From: Chromera velia
Taxonomy: Eukaryota; Sar; Chromeraceae
NCBI GenBank assembly: GCA_018398765.1
Contig: JAHBMJ010005901.1
Span: 54,096 to 118,095 of the forward strand
Length of the DNA: 64,000 nt
Direction of reading: 5' to 3'
Shown here: piece after piece, positions 48,365-59,317 of the stretch
How positions within the stretch are numbered: position 1 is the stretch's first letter
Layout: the number at the start of each line of letters is the position of its first letter
The notes under the pieces: model-generated
Told to the model about the DNA's origin: nothing
What the model saw: only the letters and a program-made list of their open reading frames with translations
Databases searched by the model: none
Translations under genes and position numbers: made by a program

Positions 48365-48789
48365 ACGCGCGCGTGTGCGGGTGGGCGCCGGTCTCTCCCT
48401 CCTTCTCTGTGTGCAGAATGGAAAGGCCGCCAATTCGCGATTCCCATTTGTGTTGACAGATGGGCAGACAGGTATCCGAGAAGACACCGAGGCTCCACAC
48501 CAGATTCGGATTCTTTCTGCAGAGCTGCACGGTGTTGGCCCTGTGGCGTTTCTCTTCCTGGTCCTTTTGCCGTTGGAGGTTTGCAGACAGGCACTGGGGG
48601 GTGTTCGGGCGGCTTACAACAATACCCAGAGGTCAGCAGAGGAATCGATCGAGGCACAAATCGGTAAAGGAGCACGCAGTGTTTGGAGGATGGTTGGAGA
48701 ACGTCTGCCATGCCGACTGGTGTTTCCAGATTCAACAGGGTTTCCTCAATAGTCTCACTAGCTTCCAGGCCTGGAACTTGCTCGATTAG
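44586..48789 (+). CDS. Probable helical-repeat (HPR-like) protein gene, structure unresolved
   Basis: I could not complete the exon chain. The best plus-strand pieces are 45021-45270 (FKVLECFDVKSFLTLCSRPD, then IEWSLLSLSSLARRLN, ending at donor GTAATG) and a stop-free frame through about 46018-47070 (APTVLAVMRPPPLRDGRLAR, later EIFGEDILKRKRKSEAEAAL). Further pieces are about 47410-47970 (LVSRLEWLFTLSPG, ending at donor GTGAGTAAG) and 48181-48285 (DLQHLPKSINRILFS). Last exons run to about 48789. The leucine-rich helices resemble the HPR protein at 30778-40233. Intronic (CT)n(GT)n tracts have the sense order seen in other genes, and a TATA box lies upstream. Against this, minus-strand splice-like sites stand at 44668 and 45016. 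Start and end are approximate. Confidence 0.45.
44893..45019. repeat. (CT)n(CACT)n microsatellite
   Basis: About 40 CT units are followed by about nine CACT units, immediately upstream of the proposed acceptor at 45020. Confidence 0.9.
47072..47186. repeat. Compound (CT)n(GT)n(TTGC)n microsatellite
   Basis: CT, then a long GT tract, then CTTG units run directly up to a TTTGCAG acceptor at about 47188. Confidence 0.9.
48291..48362. repeat. Compound (CT)n(GT)n microsatellite
   Basis: CT then GT tracts in plus-strand order, upstream of the GTGTGCAG acceptor near 48416. Confidence 0.9.
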
Positions 48790-50373
48790 TTGCTGGACGT
48801 AACATTCACGAAAACAACTAAAAGATCGAAGCCACTGCATGCAGTCTTGAAAAGATCGTTGCTGTTTTTTTCTAAGTCTTGTAGTACGTTACACATGTAA
48901 GTGTTGAATGTTTAGCAACTTTTATTGGTCGGAGCTAGGGTCGGAGCCTCAAAAGTGCTTCACCAGCTTTAACTGCTACAATCCAATTCACTAGCCAATT
49001 GATTTGCATTTGTTTGTCTAAACTTTGTCATGCAAAATAAAAAACGAATTAAAGGGGGAAAACTTAAAAAAATAATTTATTGTTTTCTTTTTTTACTTAT
49101 AGTTGTCTTTTGAATGTGCATGTATGCATGATAGTGTATCTGAAAAAATAATTTAATGATTCAAATAATGAAAAGTAAGTTGGATTCTGGTGCTAGAAAG
49201 TAAAAGCTCCTCAAGTAGACTAATTGGACCAGATTATGCTTTGACCTAGGCTTTAACGTTGATCGTAAGCTTCACAACTTGTTCTTTACTGTGTACCATA
49301 CAATAAAAAAGTTTTATTCTAGGTTTTATTATCAAATTCTAGATCAAGTTTTATACGTTTTTTTAAACCAATGATTAGCAATAGTCTAGGCAATAGTTTT
49401 ACATATTAAATTGTCTAGTAAGTTGTAAGCCCTTTTACTAGTCTTTTTCTCAATATTTGAATCGATTTGACTATCTTTTACAGGTTAGTTCAACTCTGTA
49501 CTTATAATTGTAACTTGTAAGTTACTAAGTTATGTGAGTCATATAGAGTCACACAAGACTAAAAATTGTTTCAGAAGACTGATGATTGTTTCCTTTTCTC
49601 TTTTGTTTTTAATTTTTTGCTTACAGTTCGAATGTAGGCTCTTGAAGGAGATAGAAACAAATACAGCCGGCCCATCCAGGTGGAGGCATCAATAGAAGAG
49701 GCTAGAGAAGAGAGGAAAGGAAAGGATTGAAATGAAAGAGAAAAACACGTCCACGCTTTCTAAAGTCCCCGGGGACTGAGAGAGAATCTTTCCTTTTTCT
49801 TTCCTCGTTCTGTCTCCTCCCTCTCCCCAACCCCCAAAAGAGAGAAAAGTGCATGTGCGTTGACAGACAGACCGGGTGACCCTTGATTCCTCTTCTCACT
49901 CCCCGACTGAAATTTCGTTTTTCCTCCGTAGTACCAAACTTCATCTTTAGGTGAGAGAGAAGCAGGGACACTTTGAAAAAACGAAAAGCTCTCGCCGTCT
50001 CCCCAGGCATTTCCTTGTCTGTCCGCCAGCTGCCGGGCCAGAACGAAATTGTATCGATCGAGAAAGAAAGTGAAAGTCCATCCATGAAGTAAGTAAAGAG
50101 GAGAGAACGAAAAGGATGACCATCGATTTCGAGTTTGAGGGAGGAAGAGACGTCAACGTACAGAAAGAACAAGACACTCAGTCACACCCACGCGCAGAAA
50201 GGAATGAAGGGAGCGAGTGTTCCGGATTTGACTTGTTCTGTTTGATTCGGTTGATTGATGTTCTCGTCAAAGCTCTCTTCCCCTCTTCCATCCTCTTGCG
50301 TCCTCCCTTCCTCCCTGATTCGCGTACACGAGTTCCACTTGAATCCGTACACGAATGCACGTCGATGGTTTAA
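48790..50373. other. AT-rich intergenic spacer (probably between converging genes)
   Basis: From 48850 to 49640 the sequence is AT-rich, without microsatellites, GC palindromes or GCATGC clusters, as expected for a spacer between two 3' ends. From 49650 to 50373 it is mixed sequence that would form the HMG-box 3' flank; the minus ORF at 49702-50172 has no domain. No gene supported. Confidence 0.6.
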
Positions 50374-52032
50374 TTACTTCTTGGGCTTGTAGCTCTTCAT
50401 CTCCTTCTCGTACCTCGCCTTGTCCTTCACGGCCAGGTCCTGGTACTTCTGCACTCACTCACTCACTCACTTACTCAGTCAGTCGATCAAACGGTCGGTC
50501 AATCAGAGAGGAAACGGGGAGGGATGCGTAACGGCAGTCGGTGTCTGTTAGTTGAGGAGAAGTGAAAGGAGAGAACGAAAGTGGGGGCGAAGAAGGGGGA
50601 AGAAGCTCAGCGACAAAGTGATAGGAAGCGGAAGAAAAAGGCAAGTACTTCGGAAAGGAAAAAAGGAGAGAGAGTTGTCTGTCCATGCAGCAATCACGGC
50701 AAGCAGGCAGGCAGGCAGGCAGGCATCTGGGGGTTGGGGGTGCCGAAAAAGATCAACAGAATTTCAACAAGCAGACGGAAGAACGAGAGAAACAGGCACG
50801 GACGCACCTTCTTGTCTGCATCCTTCAGCTTTCCCCAGGCTTCACCGCACATTTTGGCGACCTTGGTTATCTCCTTCGCGAGCTGCAACAGACAGACGGG
50901 CAGGCAGACAGAGAACGGAGAGGGAAAGAAGGCTTGGGTGAAAAAGAGTGCATCCGACCCAAAATACATACAAGCCACGGGATTAGGAGACGGGTTTCAT
51001 GATCGTCACACAGAGGCAGGAGTAAAGAGGGAAGGGAAAATTCAAATACACGCCGAGAGATTCAAGAATTGCGTGCGAAGAGAAAACAGAGGTCCCCCAA
51101 GAAAAGAAGGAGAACTGAGACGGACGCAACCCAGGAAGGACGAGACGATTTCTCCTGATATCCAAACGACGACGGGCAAGAAGCCAAAAAAAACCGGACT
51201 TCAACCACGCCGGGAGGGAAACAACAGACAGGATGGATGACCAGGGAGAGGAGGGACAAAACGTACAGCGGGAGTCTTCTTGGTGATCTCTGCGCGTTTG
51301 TCAGCCTGCAAGACAGGAAGGAATCCAGCATGCAGGAACTGTCAGAGATCGAGGGGGAGTTCGCTAAAGGGTTTGGCATCACACGAGTCCCTCAGGGAGC
51401 GGGGCGAAATGAAGAAAGAGAAAGAGAAAAAGAGAGAGAGAGGGGGNNNNNNNNNNNNNNNNNNNNNNNNNNNNNNNNNNNNNNNNNNNNNNNNNNNNNN
51501 GGGGGGGGTTTGTCAGAGAAAAGAAGAGTGACAGACCGTGAAGAGGATGTAGGCGCTACGGGGTTTCTTGGGGGCATTGGGGTCCTGCAGGACAGAAAAG
51601 GGAAAGGGGGAATGCGGAGATACAGAGCCCTATGCATCCCTATATATGCGTCTGAGAAGAAAATGGAGAAACGCGTCCTGACGGACGGCCGGGGTTTGAA
51701 AGAAAATCGTCGCAAGAGGATATTTCCCGACACTCCTCTCGGATCTTTCAGGAAAGCTCGGCAGACATATTTTTGAGAAAGCTGACGTGGCATAGAGGGA
51801 GCACCTGCAGGTTTCTTTCAAAACACATGGAACGAAGAGACGAAGTGGCGTGACGGGGGAAGTCAATTAGGGCATCCAAAAAAGTTTTTTTTGTCAGTCT
51901 GCCAACGGGGGAGATCTCTAGCCAGACAAAAGCATCGAACACAAAAGGAAAGCAGACATCTGGAGGTCAGGGGCCGACCTTCTTGACTTTGGTCTTCTTG
52001 GCGGGGGAGCTGGCTTTCTTGCCCTTCACCAT
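50374..52032 (-). CDS. Single-HMG-box chromatin protein (HMGB/NHP6-like), complete
   Basis: Five exons, all joined in phase 0: 52032-51979, 51584-51537, 51305-51267, 50882-50808, 50448-50374; 96 residues. A basic tail ([18 protein letters not shown]) leads into one HMG box. Its parts are [16 protein letters not shown] (helix 1, with the [12 protein letters not shown] hallmark), [33 protein letters not shown] (helix 2) and [20 protein letters not shown] (helix 3), ending PKK. HMG boxes bind and bend DNA in the minor groove without sequence specificity. The size and layout match yeast NHP6 and short alveolate HMGB proteins. There is no acidic tail. Intron 2 contains an assembly gap but no coding sequence is lost. 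Confidence 0.95.
51447..51500. other. Assembly gap (54 N)
   Basis: The run of N is flanked by poly-G on both sides, in the second intron of the HMG-box gene. The true length is unknown. Confidence 0.98.
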
Positions 52033-52310
52033 TTTGACCGACGCAAAAGTGGACTAGAGGTTGAACGCGAGGGGAAGAATAGGTCGCGCTGCTTAACACG
52101 ACTGAAGAGACTTTCACGGGAAGAGAAATGCCCAACTCTGGCTGTAGAGAGGCAGCACACAATTGCTTACAGGAAGAAAAATTCTATGCACAACAGCAAT
52201 TCAAAAGGCATCTCAAAAAGTGAATTGAAGAGACTGGTGTCCTCCTCAATGATTCCTCTTGCAGAACTTGCAGCAGACTGCAATAGATTGCAGCATGATT
52301 GCAGCAGAAC

Positions 52311-52318
52311 TATATAAG
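52311..52318 (+). promoter_or_regulatory. TATA-like box
   Basis: TATATAAG follows several TTGCAGCA words and precedes a GC-rich palindrome; it faces the plus-strand gene. The position is about 1.1 kb from the chosen ATG, so an upstream untranslated or coding exon would be needed. Confidence 0.25.
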
Positions 52319-53210
52319 CGCCGCGGGGGCCCCGCAAAAAATCCCGCGCGGCCGCGGCGGCGCGGAATTTGCAGCGCGCGGCCGCGGAAATGCATCCGGC
52401 TCGAATGCACTCACAATAGCATGCCCTTCTCGGACTCGATCAACTTGACGCTCGCTCTTCTATTCCGCCGGCTTACGCAGGAAAAACAAGGAGTGCACGC
52501 AACCTACCTGTCAGAAGCATCAATGCCACGCAGCGTGGAAGGATCGGATTCAAATTTTATTGAATCTGTGTCTGCCGGTGCAGGAGATCCACCCGGGAAG
52601 GAAAGATGCATGCCGTCTCCACGGGTCTGCATGAATCCCGTCTCCTAGCTCGATGCAGGTCAAACAGATCCCCGTCCGAAATGGATCGCTCTCCCTGAGT
52701 CCCTCAATCACTCTCAATTGGCCCATTCATCACTTTCTGGGGGCTTTGCGCAGTGGTGTGCGCAATTTTCCGGGCTTCAACTGAATTAATCAGCGCGCTG
52801 CAACTGCCCGTCGGGTCCGGGTGCCCTGAAATCCTCCGCAAGTTGTCCATGCTTCGCGTTGCCAAACTCACTTCGTCGACCTCGACGCATTGGTGGCTCT
52901 TCCGCAACACTTTTGGGCGAGATCTCGCTTCGTGGCAGGATGCACACGGTCTGGCAGCGCTCCAGCGGACTTCGCAAGTTGGTGGGTTTGTTTGGGCGCA
53001 GCGAAGGTGTCTAGGAGGGTCTTGCGCTCGTGAATGGTACGAGCCAGTGTCGTTCAAATGCGATTGGCCGCAGTCGAAGTTCGAAGTCCACATGCACGTG
53101 ACTGTGCCCAACAAAGCTCATGGCCCAAATTCTGCTGAAGAGGCGGTAGAGGTCCGTCAAGCGTGCGCCTTCCCTTTCGCCTCTTGAGCATGAAGGAGTG
53201 TGTGGAAGAG

Positions 53211-53214
<4 letters not shown>

Positions 53215-53269
<55 letters not shown>
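53215..53269. repeat. (GT)n microsatellite
   Basis: About 27 uninterrupted GT units upstream of the TraB-like gene. Confidence 0.92.
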
Positions 53270-53272
<3 letters not shown>

Positions 53273-53411
53273 AGGGGGTAGAGCGGGGGGGGTTCATACG
53301 GGTGGATGTTGAGTTCTAGATTAGATGCACCTGGAAGCGTTACAGCACGGAACCCGCCGCAAATTTGACGCAACTAGAAAACGATTTTAGCGCATAATTC
53401 TCACAAGGAGA

Positions 53412-54693
53412 ATGCAATTTCAACTGCAAATTGAAAGGGAATACTGCACTGTACACGGACACTGCACGCGGAAGGGCAGAGAATGCACTACATTGCACGT
53501 CTTTAACAGTGTTTTATCGAGGATTTCTGTTCTTGAGGTGCGCCTTTGCTTGTCTCTGCAGTTTCTTTTTGTGTACAAAATGAGCCCTTCGGTTCTCTTC
53601 CCCGTGTCTTCTCTCTCACACTTCCATTTTCTTCTTTTGCATCTTCACCGCCTCTCCCCTCTCTGCAACAACTCCGCTGCAGGTCATTCAAAATCTTCAA
53701 CCGGACGTGGTTTTTCTCGGGACACACGACGAGGCGTATGACGGCATCCTGGCGGCTCTGTCTCCAAAAGTTCGTTTCCTCAGTGGAGGCATCGAGAGGA
53801 TGGATGGGAAGGCTCACTGCTCGGAAGTGATAAGAAGAAGAAGAAGAAGAAGAAGAAGTGAAGGAAGGCATCCTGGGATGGCATTCGATCCCCCAAAGCA
53901 GTCTGCTGAAGGGAGCTGAAACAAGGGAATGACAGAAAAGAAACAAGGGAATGACAGAAAAGAAAGAAGGGAATGACAGAAAAGAAACAAGGGAATGACA
54001 GAAAAGAAACATGACAGAAAAGAAACAAGGGAATGACAGAAAAGAAACAAGGGAATGGCAGAAAAGAAACAAGGGAATGACAGAAAAGAAACAAGGGAAT
54101 GACAAAAAAGAAACAAGGGAATGACAAAAAAGAAACAAGGGAATGACAGAAAAGAAACAAGGGAATGACAGAAAAGAAACAAGGGAATGACAGAAAAGAA
54201 ACAAGGGAATGGCAGAAAAGAAACAAGGGAATGACAGAAAAGAAACAAGGGAATGACAGAAAAGAAACAAGCGAATGGCAGAAAAGAAACAAGGGAATGA
54301 CAGAAAAGAAACAAGGGAATGACAGAAAAGAAACAAGGGAATGGCAGAAAAGAAACAAGGGGATGACAGAAAAGAAACAAGGGAATGACAAAAAAGAAAC
54401 AAGGGAATGACAGAAAAGAAACAAGGGAATGACAGAAAAGAAACAAGGGAATGACAGAAAAGCACGAGGTCGCTTCCGGTACAATTGCAGAAGAAGAACA
54501 GAGAGGAGGACAAGGGAAAAGCAAATGTTTGCCCGTCTGTCTGCCTGTGATATGGCAGTTGTCTCTTGTTTATTCATGCAGCGAAAGGAAAAGAAAAGAT
54601 ACAGACTGACACCGTTTCAATCGAGAAGACCCCATTTCTTTTCTTCTGCCTTGCTTCGTTCCTTTCTGAGCTCTTTCATGAGTTTGAGTCCGT

Positions 54694-54730
<37 letters not shown>

Positions 54731-54948
54731 AATTCCTTTATGTGTGCTTGTGTCTTGTCCTGCTTCCATCTGCATATCCTGTGTTGTTTTTTGCGGTGCC
54801 GTGCAGCAAATGAAAGACGGAACTGCTTTGTTAAAGGTTGGCCTGTCGGTTCTCCTTGCTCTTTTGTGCTTGCTGTCCTTGTGTCTGCTTATGTGTGTTC
54901 ACACATGTGCGTGTGCGGTTTTGTTACTTCGCGACTCTTTCTCTCTCT

Positions 54949-54988
<40 letters not shown>

Positions 54989-57462
54989 GGTGGGTGGTGT
55001 ATGTGAGTGTGTGTGTCCGCGCGCGCGTACGTGTCCGTCCATCTGTGTGTGTGCGTGCCTACGTATCATCCTTCTGTCTGTGTCGCTTTGTTCGTTCATT
55101 TGAAAAACAAGAGGATGAGAAAAAGACTCTGAATCTGAAGATTCCGGTAACTCGAATGATTTCTCTGCTGGTGTGCGCGGACTGTCTTTTTTGTTTTTTG
55201 CTGCTTTTATCCTCGTCACCCGATGAATGAATGAACGAACCTCGCAGGCGGATCTTGTGATTGATCACCCTGACGGTCAGTTTGTTCGCATCTTTGGCTT
55301 CTCATTTGTGTGAGCAGCCATTTACTTTCATACCTTTTTTTATGTATTTACCTGTTTCTTCATGTATGACAGTAAATGTTCGCATCTCTTTCTGGCTTCC
55401 GATTTGTGTGGGCAGCCACGTGCACAGACAGTCTTCTTCTGACTCTCCCTCCCTTTTGTCATTGCCAGCCTCCTGACAGTCAGTCAGTCTTCCTTTTGCT
55501 GCCCTCACTTTCTTCCCGACACGTCATTCTTTCTTTCACTTTGCTTTTGTATCGCCCACGTCTTTCATGAAACGGGCAGTTCAGTGGAATTTGTGTATTT
55601 GATTCCAAGCCTCTGAAAGAAAAAACGATTCCGGCCATAAAACTGGAGTTCCTCTTCCTATCTAAACGATTCCGGCCATAAAACTGGAGTTCCTCTTCCT
55701 ATCTAAACGTTTCCCGCCTGCCTGCCTGCCTGTATGCAACAAGGCCGGTTTGAATGTCGGTGTATGTTCAAGAGAGGGTGAATGGGATGCTCTCTTTTCT
55801 CCGAACACCCTTTTCCCTCCTCTCCCCTAGGCGCCAGCGTACCACAATTCGCATGGTTGCAACTTGCAAACCAACATTACATTGTCGTCTGCCAGTGTAC
55901 ATGTGCATGTTTGGATGTATGTATGTGTATACATGTGAATATGTGTATACATATGAATATGTATGCAGGACACTACATTCAAGTGATCCAACACTGCCTT
56001 CAGAAGAAAGTGCACACGTTCCCCTACCACCTGCATCCTTTCGTCAGTCAGTGGGTTGGCAGGCACAAGGAGGATCTGGTGCATGTTTGTTTGCATTTCT
56101 GTCTGTCTGCATTCTTTCCGATCAGATGTGGGGCGGATATATAGATGTGTGTGTGTGTCTGCGTGTGTGTGTGTCCGTCCCTCTGTCCCTCTCCCCGAAG
56201 ATCCATTTGTCCATTCGTCTTTCTTTCTCTAACGAACACTTACCAGACAGACGTGATTTGTAGGATTACTTTCTCTTTTCTCACGCGATCGTTCATCTCA
56301 TGATCTTTTTTGCGTTTGTATCATTTCCTCCTCGTTTTTTTCATACTGCTTCTCTTTCTTCTCGCTTCAAAACCTTTTCTCTCCTTTTCTCTGGGAGGAG
56401 CTCCAGTCGTCCGTCTGAGTGGACAAGCAGAAGGGAGCCCTGAAAGCAGGGAGAGAGAGAGAGAGATATGCATGGGTTTGATTGTTCATTTTGCTGTTCG
56501 AACCTCGACTGTATTTTGCAGTTTCCTTCCCAGATGTGTCACCGTCCGAACTTGCATGACAAGACCCGACTAACTCACTCACCGAGAATAATCTGCACGA
56601 AGTCCATTCGTGAATGGAATCGGAATCTTTTTTTGATTTTTTTTGGAGAAAACAGTGGCTATCCAAGCCAAAACGCACATTATTCGCTGTCTCAATTATC
56701 CCTCTGCAATTTCCCCCCCGGAGTACATGCAGAAACTGGCGGGGATCCAAGCACAGAGGTACCTCTTCTATCAGCCTCTAGAGCTGGCGGTCAGTTGGGG
56801 GTTGGGTGGGTGGGTGGGTGCGTTGCCTGGTCTTTCTTGCCGGGAGGCATTCGTATGCGTGACAGTGTTTGCACTGACGAGAACGGACGGACGGATGGAG
56901 TTGCCTTCCTTCCCGTCGTGTCGACAGAAGCGGGAACTAAGTGGCTTTTCGGTTGAGGGAGAGGGGATGGTAAAATGAGGGGACGGAGGACGGCAGGAAG
57001 TACAATTCAGACAGACAAACAGACAGGCGAACGGACGGACAGATAGAGATACTGAGACTGGCACCGCAAGATCGATCCATTCTCTCCATGAAATCAATCG
57101 CCGTCTCCCTTTGAAGTTTTGTTTGCTATCCTCTCCACTCTTCCTGCCTGCCTTCGTCTGCATGCAGAGATTTGCCTATTGGATCATCTACAAAGGAAGG
57201 GTCAGTCTTCCCGCATGGGTGTGTCTCCTGCACAGTTTGTTTGTTTTCCTGGAGGGGATGTGGGTCTCAGAGAATGGAGGGAGGCAAAGGGTCTTTCTTC
57301 ATGGTCAAATACTGCAGCAACGAGACGGTCCCTGCGTCGGGCAGACAACTCGCTGATTTGTGTCTCGCAGGTTTTCTCATGAATATCATCCCTCTCGTCA
57401 GTTTGTCTTTCTTTCGTTTCTTTCTCTGTTTCTCCCTCCCTCTTTCCCTCCCTCCCCCCCCC

Positions 57463-57494
<32 letters not shown>

Positions 57495-59253
57495 CTTTGC
57501 CTTTTTTTCTGGGTCTCTCTTCGTGCATGCCTGTCCGGTGCGTGTGAATCAACTCTTCAGGCCGGGTTCAATGAAGACGACTACCGAGAAGTGACGAGGA
57601 GATCTCTTCCTCGAATGTGGCGGTTGTTTTATCAAGAAAAGTCAGTGAGTCAGTGATTGAGTGAGTGAGTGAATGAGTGAGCGAATTTGGATAAGCAGGG
57701 GGCACGGGAAAGGTAGCTTTATTTATTTTTATCTCCCGCAGCTTCTCCTGCTTTGTTTTCGTAATAATCGTCCTGCTTGTTTTTCCCCCTCCCGTCGCTC
57801 CCTCCTTGTCTTTCTCTCGCCCTTCTTTCCATCCCTCTCTCGCTCGCCCCTTCTCCGCCTCCTCACTCACTGCCTTTTTTTCTCCCCTTCTTTCTCCCGC
57901 GCGCGCAGCATGCGCTGTTTTGTCTACACATGATATTTTCTCGTTGTTGAAAGCGTTTGTAGATAGTTTTGACCCTTGAGTCGCTTCACTTGTGCTTCCT
58001 CTCCCTCCCCGATGAGGGTGTGGGTGCAGCATTTATTTCTCTCTGAACATGATTCTGCACTTCCTGTACGAGGGCACTGGACAGCGACAACTCGCGAGCG
58101 TTCCTGAGGACGTGCGGGTCCTCCGACAACAGAGATACAGCCTTCCTGATAGGCCGTCAGTCAACCAATGGAAAGACATACATCGTGTCTCTCTCTGTAT
58201 TCGTCTCGGTGCTTTTGTGCCTCCATCCTTGGATGCGTCAAGGAAAGCATACCGATCGTTTTTTCCAGACTGTCCGCTCAAAAAGGGGGTTGAGTGGGAG
58301 GGCAGTGAGATTCTTCTCTTCTCTTTTCTTGTACAGAGACAGACAGGCATGCAGTTCGATGAGGGATCTGCGTTTGCATCTGCGGACTCATCCTCCCTTG
58401 TTTTCTTTTCCTCTTCTTTTCTTTTCTTTTCTTTTCTTTTCTTCTTTCCTGTTCTCAGGGAGCGATCATGTAGAGAAACAAGACGATGCATGGATCTTTG
58501 CCTGTGGGGAAGAAAGCATAGCATATCATGTCACGATCGCATGGTGTTGGGTTTACTCTGGAGGGAGGATGAGTGTCGTTATGTACGCGTGAATCGGGAA
58601 GGAGGGGCAGTGTTTTGGTTTCGTGTGGGTGCTTGAGGCATGACACATACGTGTCGTCAGTGGAAAAGGCGGTTTGTTTAAAATAAAAGACTCAATCGTT
58701 TGTGTGACCGATTGATGAACGCATCAGATACGCAATCCCTGACGGCGGCAAAGTTTTGATTCTGGCCTCCCACTCGTGGTGGAGGGAACTGACGGACACG
58801 CTCTCAAAGGTGCTCCCGAAAGGTCCGGCAGGCAGGAGACGGACAGGCAGACAGCCGTCTGTCCATTCTCTTTCTCATGCGCCTGCCCATGAAATTTCTT
58901 TGATTGCTCGTCCGTTTTGGCGTTTCTACTTTCCTTTCTATGTGAGTCGACTATTTATGTCGATTTCCTGGAGGTATCCAGATTCTCTCACATCCACCTA
59001 CCCACTTACCTTTCGGTCGGCCATGCAGTCGGTCAATCACGCGAATGTTTGCTGAACTGGGCCCCCCGTCCTTCTGTGTTGTCTCTTGCTTGCTTCCTTT
59101 TCCTGTCATTTTGCCTGTCCTGATTTCTCATGCGCACACACACGTGTTTGGAATGAATGCAGGGTTTGAGACGGCCCCCAACTATGTGACCCTAATGTCC
59201 ATGGCATCAACAGTCAGTCGACTTGTTTGTCGCATCCCTCACGCCGTTTGATT

Positions 59254-59317
<64 letters not shown>

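Larger units (their letters stand above)
52033..53411. other. Divergent intergenic region between HMG-box and TraB-like genes
   Basis: It holds GC palindromes at about 52318-52390 (GCGCGGCCGCGGCGGCGCGG), repeated TTGCAGCA words at 52260-52310, and a (GT)n tract at 53215-53269. A plus-strand open frame at 52753-53187 could be an upstream exon of the TraB-like gene, but it has no clear domain or splice support. Confidence 0.5.

Noticed and set aside
53503-54577. Long minus-strand frames of repeated Phe-Leu-Phe-Cys-His-Ser
   Set aside because: They are translations of the 22-bp minisatellite and have no domain or splice context.
55831-55894. Alternative reading of TraB-like exon 5 from CTAG at 55830
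   Set aside because: It gives an attractive peptide but its phase cannot join the next exon without a stop; the acceptor at 55837 can.
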